A stretch of DNA of 64,000 nucleotides from Diploscapter coronatus (lineage: Eukaryota; Nematoda; Chromadorea; Rhabditida; Rhabditidae), in the NCBI GenBank assembly GCA_964036155.1, contig OZ038423.1, forward strand, positions 59,225,249-59,289,248, read 5' to 3'. The position numbers and the translations under genes are program-made. Numbering within the stretch: the stretch's first letter is position 1; each line of letters begins with the position of its first letter. Below are positions 50,301 through 60,197 of this stretch, one piece after another. The notes under the pieces were generated by a model, which saw nothing but the letters and a program-made list of their open reading frames with translations, searched no databases and had not been told where the DNA came from.

Positions 50301-53300
50301 TTTTAACTTTTGAAAGAAATCTCATGTTCAGACTGGGAAAGACGGGGAGAAGTCGACTGACTTGAGTGATGGGGAGAAACAGGAAGATGATCAGGACGGT
50401 GGCGACAAGGATGAAGAACAGTTGCCGACAAGAAGGACTTCGACCAGACAAAGGAATGAGGCTGTGAAAAGGGACGTTCAGAAGGCCACCCCCAAGACGA
50501 GTGAGTTTAAAAAAATCTATTTTCGGAAAGTAATATTTTCTATTCATAGGAAAAAGTGCGAGAAATACTTTTTTCAGAGGATGATATTTTTAAAAACAAA
50601 AATGATTGTTCAATTTTCAGAGGGTTGCAAACCTAAGTCTGTCGTCGCCACATCTTCGAAGAAGGCTACAGTTGGACATGAACTGACCGTATCTCGTGAA
50701 GAAACTGAAGATAAGGAAACACTCGCCAGTGGGAATGAGGTAGCAAAAATTGATTTTTTGAAAGTTCACCCCTTTTCATAATTTGTAAAAATGGTTCTAA
50801 AAATGTTCATTAACAAAAATTTTATTTTAACCCCTCTTCAGTGTACAGACCGACTAGGTACAAATATTCTATTTAGGTTTTTTTTTATTTTTGAAAAGTA
50901 ATCACTTCTAAACACCACAATCAACGAATTAATTTAGGTTCGTGGCGAAGCCGAGGCAAAAAGAAAACGAACAAAGAGAATCGCCGACAAGGAAAGCTGT
51001 CAACGAGTGCCAAATTTTGTCTACGTTGAGTTACGGGGGTATGAATTTCATTACCCTAAAAATAATTTTAAAAAAGAATTAATGAATCAAGTTGATTATT
51101 TGTGATGGGTTTAATGTAAATCTGAGTGAACTTTCATTAAGTAATTCATATATAGAGTTCGGAAAGTTATTTTTTTATTTTGGCCTTAGAAAATGTTCGA
51201 AATCAGCACATTGCATTATCTTTTAGACCAATTTTGAATGATTTGAAAATTAGTGAAAATCAGAAATCTGTTCCCCGGGCGGTTGTTGAAAATTTGATAG
51301 TCTCAAAATAATTTATTGTGTATTGAAAAGTAGCTGGGATCTTGCACTCTTTCTGTAAATTCCCTCTTTCGGTTCCTCCTCTTTCCCTGCCATTTAGCGG
51401 CTTAAAATACTGTTACCAAAGAGTTGCAATGAGTACATTGTTACCACGGCTGAGTACTTGTTGCCAAACATTTTTTATGCTAAAAATATTGGCAAATTTA
51501 TTGAAAATACCTTTAACATCAGCGGGGCTCTAGTTAATCAATGATAAAAATAATAATTATAGAAGCATGACCAACGAGCAGCTCGCTATCTTTTCTCGAC
51601 AGTGGATTAACGAGAACAAAAATAAGCCAGAGTAAACAAAACCTAACATTTTTGAATCAAACCTTTTATCTTCAGATTCCGAGCAAAAGGAACCTTCCAC
51701 GAGAAGAAACCTGACAGCCCGCGAATTGGAGACATATACGAACACAAGACCAACCAATTCACTGTCTACGCGTAGGTTTCAGAATCATTACGCCTCAAAC
51801 TCAGCGAAAATTATGCCTATCCAAGTCGATTCGGACGGATTGGCATTGGTCAGCAAAAAAAAAGTGCCGACATCCGTCCGGATCGCCTCGGATAGGTACA
51901 ATTTTCGTTGAGAATGTAATATACAGGGTGTTTCAAGTTTATCTACCCAATTCACTTTTTGAATAACTTTTATTTTTGATCTAAATTGAGTATGGCTTTT
52001 TTTCAATAAAATTAATTTCTAAAAATTTGATTTTTGGTTTTATGATATCCTTCTACTCAAGATCTACAAAATAATCATGAAATTTTTGTTCAGAGATAAG
52101 AAAGTTGTGATTTTTTTTTTTAATTCTTAGATTATCAAGAATTAGCTTTTCAAAAAAAAAACAAATGGCTTTATGGGTATGGGTAATTGGTTTCGACTCA
52201 AGAGTTATACCAAACAAAACTATAAGATAAGGAGAGTACCGTGCAAAAAACCATATTCAATTTAGATCAAAAATAAAAGTTATTCAAAAAGTGAATTGGG
52301 TAGATAAACTTGAAACACTCTGTATTTTAGAAGGGTAACTGCCACAAGGAATAGTTGGAATACAAACAGAGTGCCAGCAGTATGTATTCCACCAACTAGC
52401 AAGAATGTTCACATGCGCAAGGAACGTCAGACTTATATGAAAAGATAGTAAGTATCCAATTGTGGATTTCTTGCAAATTTCTAAGAAATCAACAATAATA
52501 TTCTTAGGAAATCAAACTACTTTGAAAATTGCAGCAATCTCAAGAACAAGACGGTGATCATGAAAAAAAATCACGAAAAGTAAGTCATTTTAAAACGATA
52601 AAAGAAATGATGTCTGGCATAAACAAAAATGTACCAAAAACCTATCAAAATGCCAGAAAAATGTTTTATGATTGCTAATTAGTGTTTTAGAGCATTTTTC
52701 ATAAGTTTCTGTCACTTGAAAATGCCCACTGACAACCATCCATAAAACTACCATAACAGCTTATATATCAAACATTGAAGAGCGGTCTTGCATCCTTTGT
52801 CAAGCTATTATTTCATGTCCCAAACATGACAAATCAGCTCAATTAATGTAAAACTATGCAAAATAATGACATTTAAAGAGTTTGGACCAGAAATAACCAA
52901 AAAATTTGAATCAAACTTGTCATTTTACAAGCATGATACATTCTCTGATTCACTTGACACGCTCTAATTCATCGTTAAAATTATTTTTTCTGTTAGAGCT
53001 TATACAGAAATATTTTTAACTGATGGTAAAATTATTTTGGAAATAATTTAGTATATCATAAATGAAAATTCACTCCTTTAGTATCATTTTAATTCCATTT
53101 CAATCAGTCCCTAGTAGGCAACGTTTGCAGCCTTTTCCTCAAACATGGCAATGTCATAGTTGTCAAAAAAATCTTGCAATTACACTAAAAATATCCAAAT
53201 AAGGCAAATATATAATTTTTACAAAACAAAAAGTAAATTGGAAAGTGAAAATCGTCATTTTTCAAAAACTCCCAAGACTTTTGAGCGGCACTGTAGCTTT

Positions 53301-56300
53301 TTAGCGATTATCCGTCGAATTTCCAATGTGAATTTCGAAATAACGATGGAGATGGTCATTTCGTTGTCCAAAATTTCCCTTTGTCACTCAGTTGTGCAGC
53401 GATTTGAGATATTTCTTGAAGTAGAATTTGCTGGGCTTCGGCATTTATACCTTTAGCTCTGACAATAAGTAAGAAATATTAAAAATTTGAAGGCCACCAT
53501 GAAGGTGCCAGGCACACGACCTTTGAAATGAAAAGATAGAAAACAAGCTAATTTGAATATTTCAGATACGAGAAGAATAAGGCCAAAATAGCAAAGCAAT
53601 ACATCCACTAGTAAGTCTTCTTTATAGTCAATATAAAAATTCCTAAGTGCATCATTATGATTGAAATATTATAGCATTCATTAAATAGATAACCCACTAA
53701 TGCCTATTATTTGAATTTTGAGATAATGCAATTTTAAATTAAATTTGTAGACAATACGACCTTTGAAACGAAGAGATAGAAAATAAATTTGAACATTTCA
53801 GTTACGAAGAAAACAGGGACAGAATCCTAGCGTATCAGAGAAAATAGTAAGTCTTCTTTATAGCCAATAGAAAAATTCCTAAGTGCATTATTATGATTGA
53901 AATATTAGGTTGAACGATAAGTTCTGGGACACTTTGAAAAAATCTTTTTAACTTTAACAAAGACTATCCAAAAGAGGGATAGGTACCAGCATGGGCACCT
54001 ACTAGTCGGCCACTATCAATTGCCCTAGCTTGAGCTTTGCTCCTATGAGAAATATAAGACATTCAAAGTGAGACTTGCATATTTGAGGGTCCGCACTTCG
54101 AAATTATTTTTAAACACAATGAAATGAGTTCGGGCAAAAACCGACTAGTAATGTGCAAGGGCCTAGCCCACAGGTAAAATATTGATAAGATCACACTATT
54201 AGTTCACTTATTAAAAATCCTACGAACGCTTCTTCATGGTCTATGTTTTCGCATAGTGTAAGCCTGCACACTTTTGCATTTTTTTCTCAAGTAAGTACGC
54301 GAAACCTGTCTAAATTTATTTATATATGTTTGGAATGAACAAAGGAATGTGTATGCCAAATTTGGTCTAACATCATTTATGACGCGATTTTTGGCAGAGC
54401 ATTCTATGACAAATCTATTACTTTTACATTAGAAGGCTCATTCAGATCTGTCATAGGGGGATATCGAAAGGGCGATAGGTAATGTGACAGAAGAGGTGAC
54501 CCACTCCCCAAATATGCAAGACATGATATCAAACCACTTGCTATATCAGGAGAATAAAATTGAGAATTACCCAACTTCAATCTTTCGATATGGTATATTC
54601 TAACATAACGCATCACCTATGTTCTCGAATTTTTCTTACGATAATGAAAGTAATTCAGGATAGAATTATCGTATGGATAGATAGCCCCATACTTCCTCAT
54701 TATATTATCGACATCGGCTTTAATCAGTCTCTTTATTTCAATTCGTAAGAGCGAATTTAATAAGACATTATGCCTATATCAAGGCCCAAATTTTGAAGCA
54801 AAAGTTTCCTCTCTTAAAACCCAAATAAAAATCAGGATATGAATTATCTGATAGAGGGTCTCTAAAGCTCTTATCTTATCACTTATTTGTTTCGCTTTGA
54901 TGTGTGCATGAGGTAGGAGACAGACTTATTCGATGACCTATCTTATCTATGCGCTTTCAAAGGGGGATTTCATAGCATAAAGAGAAACAGCCAAGCGAGA
55001 GACGCGACATATCACAAGAGCACTCACTACCCTCCATATATATACCAACCATATATATTCGGGGTCCTTTCCATAGGAGTTAGAAATACGAAAATGGAGT
55101 GTCCCAGAACTTATCGTTCAACCTAATATTATAGCATTCATTAAATTGATAACCCACTAATGTCTATTATTTGAATTTTGAGATAATGCAATTTTAAATT
55201 AAATTTGTAGACAATACGACCTTTGAAACGAAGAGATAGAAAATAAATTTGAACATTTCAGTTACGAAGAAAACAGAGACAGAATCCTGGAATACCATGA
55301 AAAATAGTAAGTCTTCTTTATAGCCAATAGAAAAATTCCTAAGTGATCATTATGATTGAAACTAGATAGTGGCATTCTATTTTCTGTGCTTCGCAGCCTA
55401 ACCCCGCAACACGCCGCCATACGGTGACTAACGCTTAGCGCTCAAGTTACCCCGACACTGGCGTTGGCATTTTTACATTAAAAAATTTTATTTAAAATTT
55501 TCAGTTATCAAACTTATTTCCGCCCCCAAAAGTGGGCGGGGCTAGGTGGGGGTCAAAGTTGGGTGTTTTGACGATTTAACACTCGTTAGATTGTACAAGG
55601 AAAACTTTTTCGCTATAAAAGATTTTCGAAAAATTTAAAAAGGATGAATACAACCATGAAATGTACTTTCTAAAAATATTGGTTTAGGGGGGGTCAATCA
55701 CTTTCTGAGTGTGAGAGGGGGTTCCAAAGTCAAAAATGGCAGTTCCAAAAACATGTTTTTTTGCATAAAATAGACCATAACTCGAAACTTTGTTATTTGC
55801 CAGCAAAATTTTATTGCATATTTGAATTCTCCAGGTAAAATTACACTAATATCAGTCATAAAATCGATAGGTTAGGTATGACCACACTCACTTTACTATC
55901 GCACCAAAATTGGCGACCCAAAAATCGAAATTTCAATTTTGAGAGTTAGACCTCCCAAATCATATATCATTCGATAGAGCTCATCAAACTGAGCAACTTA
56001 TGTGAAGACATTTTGGGTCTAGCTATAATGGTATGTGTGGTATGGAGGTTTGAATGAATCAAACCCACGAAAATGACAAAAATCTTTAAAAATTGACAAC
56101 TTAGCAAGAATCAAATGAATTCGAAAAATCTTAATCTAAAGTGATCAGACCTAGGGAGCACTTTCGTCAGACAAAGAAATCTATGGGGGTGGTCGCAGAG
56201 GGAAAATTTTGTATGGTGAGGTAGGTCGCAAACTTGAACGTTTACGTTATTGATTGATTAGAGATACAAAGTTCTTAAGAAAATATATAGGGGAGTAGGT

Positions 56301-58700
56301 CGCAGAGGGTCCCTGACGATAGTCCTCCCTAGGACTGCTAATAAAATAAAAGATAAGATAAAAGTAATAAGACCTTTGAAATGAATAAATTACGAAACAA
56401 TTCGGAAATTTTAGCTATACTGACAATCGGGAGGCAATCAATGCGAAGAAACGATGGAGGTAGAACAAGTTTAAAAGAATTTAATATAATCTGGGGTGGG
56501 ACCCAAATAAGTTTTACTACGATAGTAAAACGAAAATTTTACTATCATAGTAAAATTTTTAACTACCTCATTTACTACCATAGTAAAACTCATTTGAGTC
56601 CCACCCCTGATTTATCAATTCAGATATTGGAATGACAACGCGTACTTTGAGAAGCAGTTATTGGCTAAGTGGAAAAAAAGACAAAGAAAGGTAACATAGA
56701 ACTGATCAATGGACCAATTAGATTAAAAACAACAAATTCGCAGATGGCAGGAAAGAAACGAGCCACACGTGAAAGCCCGATTCATAATCTGTACGCTTGG
56801 ATCAATATGGATAAATGGAGAAAAACGAAAAACTTCTGGTTCTCCGTCTGCTACATCGGAAGGACAATACAAAAAGTACAAGTAAGAAGACTTTAAAGTT
56901 TAAACCGAAAGCTAAAAAGTAATCATTTAGGAACGATGGAATCAGCACAGGCGACATGGGAAGCGGGACGAGGAGAATTATAAAGTAATTGACAAAATAA
57001 AATTGAACTGCATCAAATAATTGTATCACCAACTACAGGGAAGGATTTCGCGTCGCTTTTGCGACAGATTGGAAGCGCTGCAAAAGAGACGCGAAATTTT
57101 TCAAAGTTTTATTTGAAATGAAATTCTGAGTCGATTGATACCCATTTTGGTATAGTACCACTCGGGTATCATATGGGTAGTATACCATGGATCCATACTA
57201 TTTCGCACGTTGCGTCGGTTGCATCGTTGCGACATTTCCAAATCGCCTTTGAGACACGAATTATCAAAAATTGATTTTAGGACCGGATCGTACAAAAAGT
57301 CAAATGGATCAACGAAGTACGGAAAGGGAAAATTGAAGGACGGATAATCCATCTCGACGGACTCACCGAATGTGACGTTGAACTTGCTGAATATTCAATG
57401 ATCTGGCGGACCTGGACAAAATTCAAGAAAGACACGACCCTTCTCAACCAATGTGTAATAATTCAAAAATTCTATCAATTGATCTGATATAGTCGATCCT
57501 GAGTAAGTGGATACTGCATACACTAGACTTCGCGGCCTCCCTCGTCTAGGACTTTTGCTTCCCAAAAGTGCAAAACAAAATAATACCATACCAAACCAAA
57601 CCAAAACAACGCTAACACCACAACTCCAGCATCAAAACAAAATTTTAAAAATTAGTATGCATTGCACTTGTTGCATTCTCATTTTCATGCTCACACTCTC
57701 TCACCATAAAAATTTTTAACTTCATCCCTCAAAATTGAAATTTCGATTTTTGGACCCCCAACTTTGGTGCGATAGTAATGTTATTGGTGTCACACCTTTT
57801 TGGTCTTCATTTTTAACGTATAAGATGCAGAATTACCTGGAGAATCCGAATATGAAATCAAATTTTACCAACAAATAACAAAGTTTCGAGTTATGGTCGA
57901 TTTTATGCAAAAAATGCATGTTTTTGAAACGGCCATTTTTGACATTTTTGACTTTCGGGCCCCCTCCCACACTCAGCAAGTGGCTGACCCCCTAAACCAT
58001 TATATTTTTAGAAAGTACATTCCATGGCCATGTTCATCCTTTTTAAATTATTCGAAAATCTTTTATAGCCAAAAAGTTTTATTTGTACCCCCTGAGGGGT
58101 ATCAAGTCGTAAAAATGCTCAACTTTGACCCCCACCTAGCCCCGCCCACTTTAGGGGGCGGGGCCTGATCTCCCCATTTTTGTGATTAGGGTCCATAGGT
58201 GTATCCACTATATAAGTTTGGTTCGGATCCGAGACACTTTTGCAGTTGTCCGGCCTTTGTTCGGGTTACTCAAAGAATGCGTCTTAAGTATGAGGATAAA
58301 AAGGGGCGGAGTTTGACCACCGGACTCTTTTACTCTGTCTCAAAGCACCGTGGGCAGCATAATTAGAAAATTGAAGATGGTTCAATTTTAGAGCCCCAAG
58401 ATTCGAATCCTCAATTCTGACCAGATCAAAGAGATTGCAAATGAATTTCTCGAAAGGTGATTTTTTCTTTCTGAACTAATAGATATAAATGGGACACTCG
58501 CCGCGATTCAGAACTGCCCGATTCAGAACTATTTTGCAGTGCGACCCGAAGAGAGACTTAACAAAATAGTTCTGAATTGGAGAGTTCTGGATTGGCGAGT
58601 GTCCCACATAAATAATAATATGAATTTAAAATTAGGTAAATTTAGGCTCGAGAAGATATTCAACGAAGGACAAGGAGGAAATGATCTGAAAAATTTCTAA
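47364..58700 (+). CDS. PARP-like WGR and regulatory domains joined to a GIY-YIG nuclease (predicted fusion)
   Basis: Twenty-nine exons keep one frame (2463 nt, 820 residues): 47364-47429, 47610-47773, 47992-48064, 48140-48202, 48327-48406, 48594-48720, 48804-48851, 49041-49088, 49199-49259, 49609-49747, 49851-49914, 50074-50154, 50332-50500, 50621-50739, 50938-51038, 51563-51631, 51676-51771, 52331-52447, 52535-52579, 53566-53610, 53802-53846, 55262-55306, 56415-56459, 56624-56690, 56744-56881, 56931-56984, 57281-57454, 58392-58456, 58646-58700. Residues 102-223 form a WGR domain (WSRWGRVGLRGQ). Residues 224-338 are the PARP helical regulatory domain (LAPSQIHEGFAIL, ACNRFYTAIPHTYG). No ADP-ribosyltransferase catalytic domain follows. 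Residues 673-781 are a GIY-YIG nuclease: LYAW with Y676, CYIGRT with Y696, ERWNQH with R707, VELAEYS with E760, LLNQ with N779. Between them lie a nuclear-signal-like KRKRTKR and charged repeats. Two separate genes remain possible, split near 51.0-51.8 kb. Confidence 0.68.
47610..47773 (+). repeat. Duplicated acidic exon, copy 1
   Basis: This exon and the last ~30 bases of the preceding intron recur almost unchanged at 50332-50500. The encoded peptide is acidic then basic (EKQEDDQDGGDKDEEQ, then RRTSTRQRNEAVKR), typical of PARP2-type N-termini. Confidence 0.9.
50332..50500 (+). repeat. Duplicated acidic exon, copy 2, placed after the regulatory domain
   Basis: About 150 nt match 47610 onward with almost no difference until KR-N-T-Q versus KR-D-V-Q. 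The following exon (50621-50739) combines a piece resembling exon 3 (KKATVGHE against RKATVDHE) with an end resembling exon 8 (TLASGNE against ALASDNE), and its downstream intron resembles the exon 8 intron. This points to a partial, rearranged copy of the gene's 5' half. Confidence 0.85.
51676..51895 (+). other. Ambiguous exon with two coding-like frames
   Basis: Frame A (51676-51771) reads EFRAKGTFHEKKPDSPRIGD then IYEHKTNQFTVYA and meets TAG at 51773-51775. Frame B is open across 51677-51911 and its second part (NHYASNSAKIMPIQVDSDGL and on) has coding-like third positions, ending at a good donor at 51896. Both frames end in phase 2 and fit the exon at 52331. Either alternative donors, a frameshift or a very short intron could explain this. 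The gene total quoted uses frame A. Confidence 0.45.
51924..52322. mobile_element. Tc1/mariner-type MITE forming most of an intron
   Basis: About 72-bp inverted ends begin CAGGGTGTTTCAAGTTTATC and, on the complement, CAGAGTGTTTCAAGTTTATC. A TA dinucleotide flanks each end. The 399-bp element fills all but about 36 nt of the intron 51896-52330. Confidence 0.8.
53905..55126. mobile_element. Non-autonomous mariner-like element
   Basis: Perfect 28-bp inverted ends start TTAGGTTGAACGATAAGTTC, typical of mariner elements, with a TA at each flank. The 1222-bp interior has no frame resembling a transposase. It is inserted in the intron between the third and fourth 45-nt repeat exons. Confidence 0.85.
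55511..55943. repeat. Left arm of a large inverted repeat around the nuclease exons
   Basis: About 430 bp, complementary and moderately diverged relative to 57728-58166. It carries CCCCCAAAAGTGGGCGGGGC at its outer end, and blocks such as AGACCATAACTCGAAACTTTG recur inverted in the other arm. Confidence 0.8.
56146..56337. repeat. hAT-like MITE, copy 3
   Basis: Begins CAGACCTAGGGAGCACTTTC and ends GTCCTCCCTAGGACTG, 192 bp, in the intron before repeat exon five. It matches copies at 27159 and 38179. No clear target duplication remains. Confidence 0.7.
56493..56607. repeat. Small palindromic MITE in a nuclease-gene intron
   Basis: GGGGTGGGACCCAAATAAGT at the left is complementary to the right end CTCATTTGAGTCCCACCCC. 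The interior repeats TTTACTA(C/T)(G/C)ATAGTAAA palindromes. It nearly fills the intron 56460-56623. Confidence 0.7.
57728..58166. repeat. Right arm of the large inverted repeat
   Basis: Inverted counterpart of 55511-55943, ending with GCCCCGCCCACTTTAGGGGG. It lies in the intron 57455-58391, downstream of the last core nuclease exon. Confidence 0.8.
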
Positions 58701-58843
58701 TTTTTGTGAGGTTAATGCTAATTTTGTATTGATCAATCAACTTATCATGTTCAGTGCCGCCCCTCCAACCCGCCGTCTGTCTCCAGTTCCTGCCCTCTAT
58801 AGTTCCTTTTCACATTTATGGGTTATGATTATAAAGATTTTAA

Positions 58844-58849
58844 AATAAA
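58844..58849 (+). terminator. Poly(A) signal of the nuclease-bearing gene
   Basis: AATAAA about 145 bp after the stop at 58698-58700, the first good signal downstream. Confidence 0.5.
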
Positions 58850-58963
58850 GTTTGTTTTATCCTTGGAGTTTATTTTTAACAATGTAAATTAGAAGAAATC
58901 CAATATTTTTGTTGGATTTTCGATGACGTTATTTTTATTGACCTTCTTATATATAGTTTCATA

Positions 58964-59746
58964 ATAAGATGCGTCCCAAAAGTTTGGCCGCACCTCGTAT
59001 TTTTATGTAATATTGCATCATTTTATTGTTTTTGTTCAAATTTTAGTTTTATAACATTCTACATGTTCACTTTACCTAACTGCCAAGTTTCAGCCCAATC
59101 TGATTTTTCTGAAGAAAGATATTTTTTCTTGCAACACGTCCTTAACTGTGGAAAATGGCCAAAATGTTAGTGATTTTGCAGGAAATTTTTCGAACAAATT
59201 CATTATTTTGATAATAGCTAACCTATCCAGAAACCATTAATATGTCATGATAACTCAATCAATAGACTTTCGAAATAAAACAACGGTTGATTCTGAAAAA
59301 ATTCTACAGGTGCAGTGCACGACTTTTTCCGAAAACATTTGAAATTCACCTGATTTTCTCTAGTTAAGACATAGCTAAAACGATGTCGTATGTTTGAAGC
59401 ACTGCTATATCGCAGCAACGCGGTTTCAGGCAATAAATAAGTGTAATTGAATGACCTTCCAGGATCTATAAGATTTTATAGGATATTTCTATCCATTTTT
59501 GTAGAATAAATTTTGTTCGAAAAATTTCCTGCAAAATCACTAACATTTTGGCCATTTTCCACAGTTAAGGACGTGTTGCAAGAAAAAATATCTTTCTTCA
59601 GAAAAATCAGATTGGGCTGAAACTTGGCAGTTAGGTAAAGTGAACATGTAGAATGTTATAAAACTAAAATTTGAACAAAAACAATAAAATGATGCAATAT
59701 TACATAAAAATACGAGGTGCGGCCAAACTTTTGGGACGCATCTTAT
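58964..59746. mobile_element. Foldback element with 234-bp near-perfect arms
   Basis: The arm 58964-59197 (ATAAGATGCGTCCCAAAAGT and on) is essentially identical to the complement of 59513-59746, with a 315-bp unique centre. Palindromic TA-containing ends suggest a Tc1/mariner relative. No open frame codes for a transposase. Confidence 0.85.
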
Positions 59747-60083
59747 AAAGCTCCTGAAAAGTCAATTAGAAAAAAAACGGTTTCATTGGAAAAATCAAAT
59801 CAGATGTGTAGAGCACGAATCTGAATTCTGTTTTCAAAAATTCATAACACCTTATAAATGTAGCCGAATCGGGATTTAACTTGCCAGATTTCATGATATA
59901 TCGGCCACAATACGTATACCAATTTTTAACCGGATTAATGCAGTGTGAGCGGATGAACTAGACAGTCACTCAAAAATGTTTCGAATTTATGATCTTCATA
60001 ATGAGGATAGATAAAGTAAATTTTAAGTTAGAATTTACCTAAAAAATAATTTTATCTTTTTTTCAATTTAAATAAAACTTCAG

Positions 60084-60197
60084 CTAACCCCACGGGCCTA
60101 CCACTGCGATTCCACCGTCTACAAATTCGACCCGGACACTCAAACCTGGTCCGAGGAAAGCAAACAACTGCCTTTGTCTGACAATCCAAGAGACTAA
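60084..60197 (+). CDS. Orphan terminal exon, kelch-like motif
   Basis: After a CTTCAG acceptor an open frame of 37 residues ends at TAA (60195-60197). It includes AYHCDSTVYKFDPDTQTWSE, which resembles a kelch blade (VYxFDPxTxxW). I find no partner exon on this strand between 58700 and here. It could be an alternative last exon of the nuclease gene (phase 0, compatible with the donor at 57454) or the leftover of another gene. Confidence 0.4.
   Translation, partial: LTPRAYHCDSTVYKFDPDTQTWSEESKQLPLSDNPRD

Larger units (their letters stand above)
52535..56459 (+). repeat. Array of five 45-nt symmetric exons encoding 15-residue charged repeats
   Basis: Exons 52535-52579, 53566-53610, 53802-53846, 55262-55306 and 56415-56459 are each exactly 45 nt and phase 2 at both ends. 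They encode related helical repeats such as YYEENRDRILAYQRK, YYEENRDRILEYHEK and YYTDNREAINAKKRW. The introns after exons 2, 3 and 4 start with the same GTAAGTCTTCTTTATAG, and two upstream introns are near copies, so whole exon-intron units were duplicated. Confidence 0.85.

Noticed and set aside
53160..53456. 98-codon frame in the 986-nt intron after the first repeat exon
   Set aside because: No relation to the 15-residue repeats, AT-rich codons and no splice-site pair in phase.
54404..54616. Minus-strand frame inside the mariner-like element as transposase
   Set aside because: Only 70 residues with no DD(E/D) context or helix-turn-helix; the element is non-autonomous.
57041..57118. GC-rich segment in the nuclease gene considered as an exon between 56984 and 57281
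   Set aside because: It is a small palindrome (TTTCGCGTCGCTTTTGCG pairing with CGCTGCAAAAGAGACGCGAA). The phase-0 splice from 56984 straight to 57281 restores the expected nuclease helix and WI motif.
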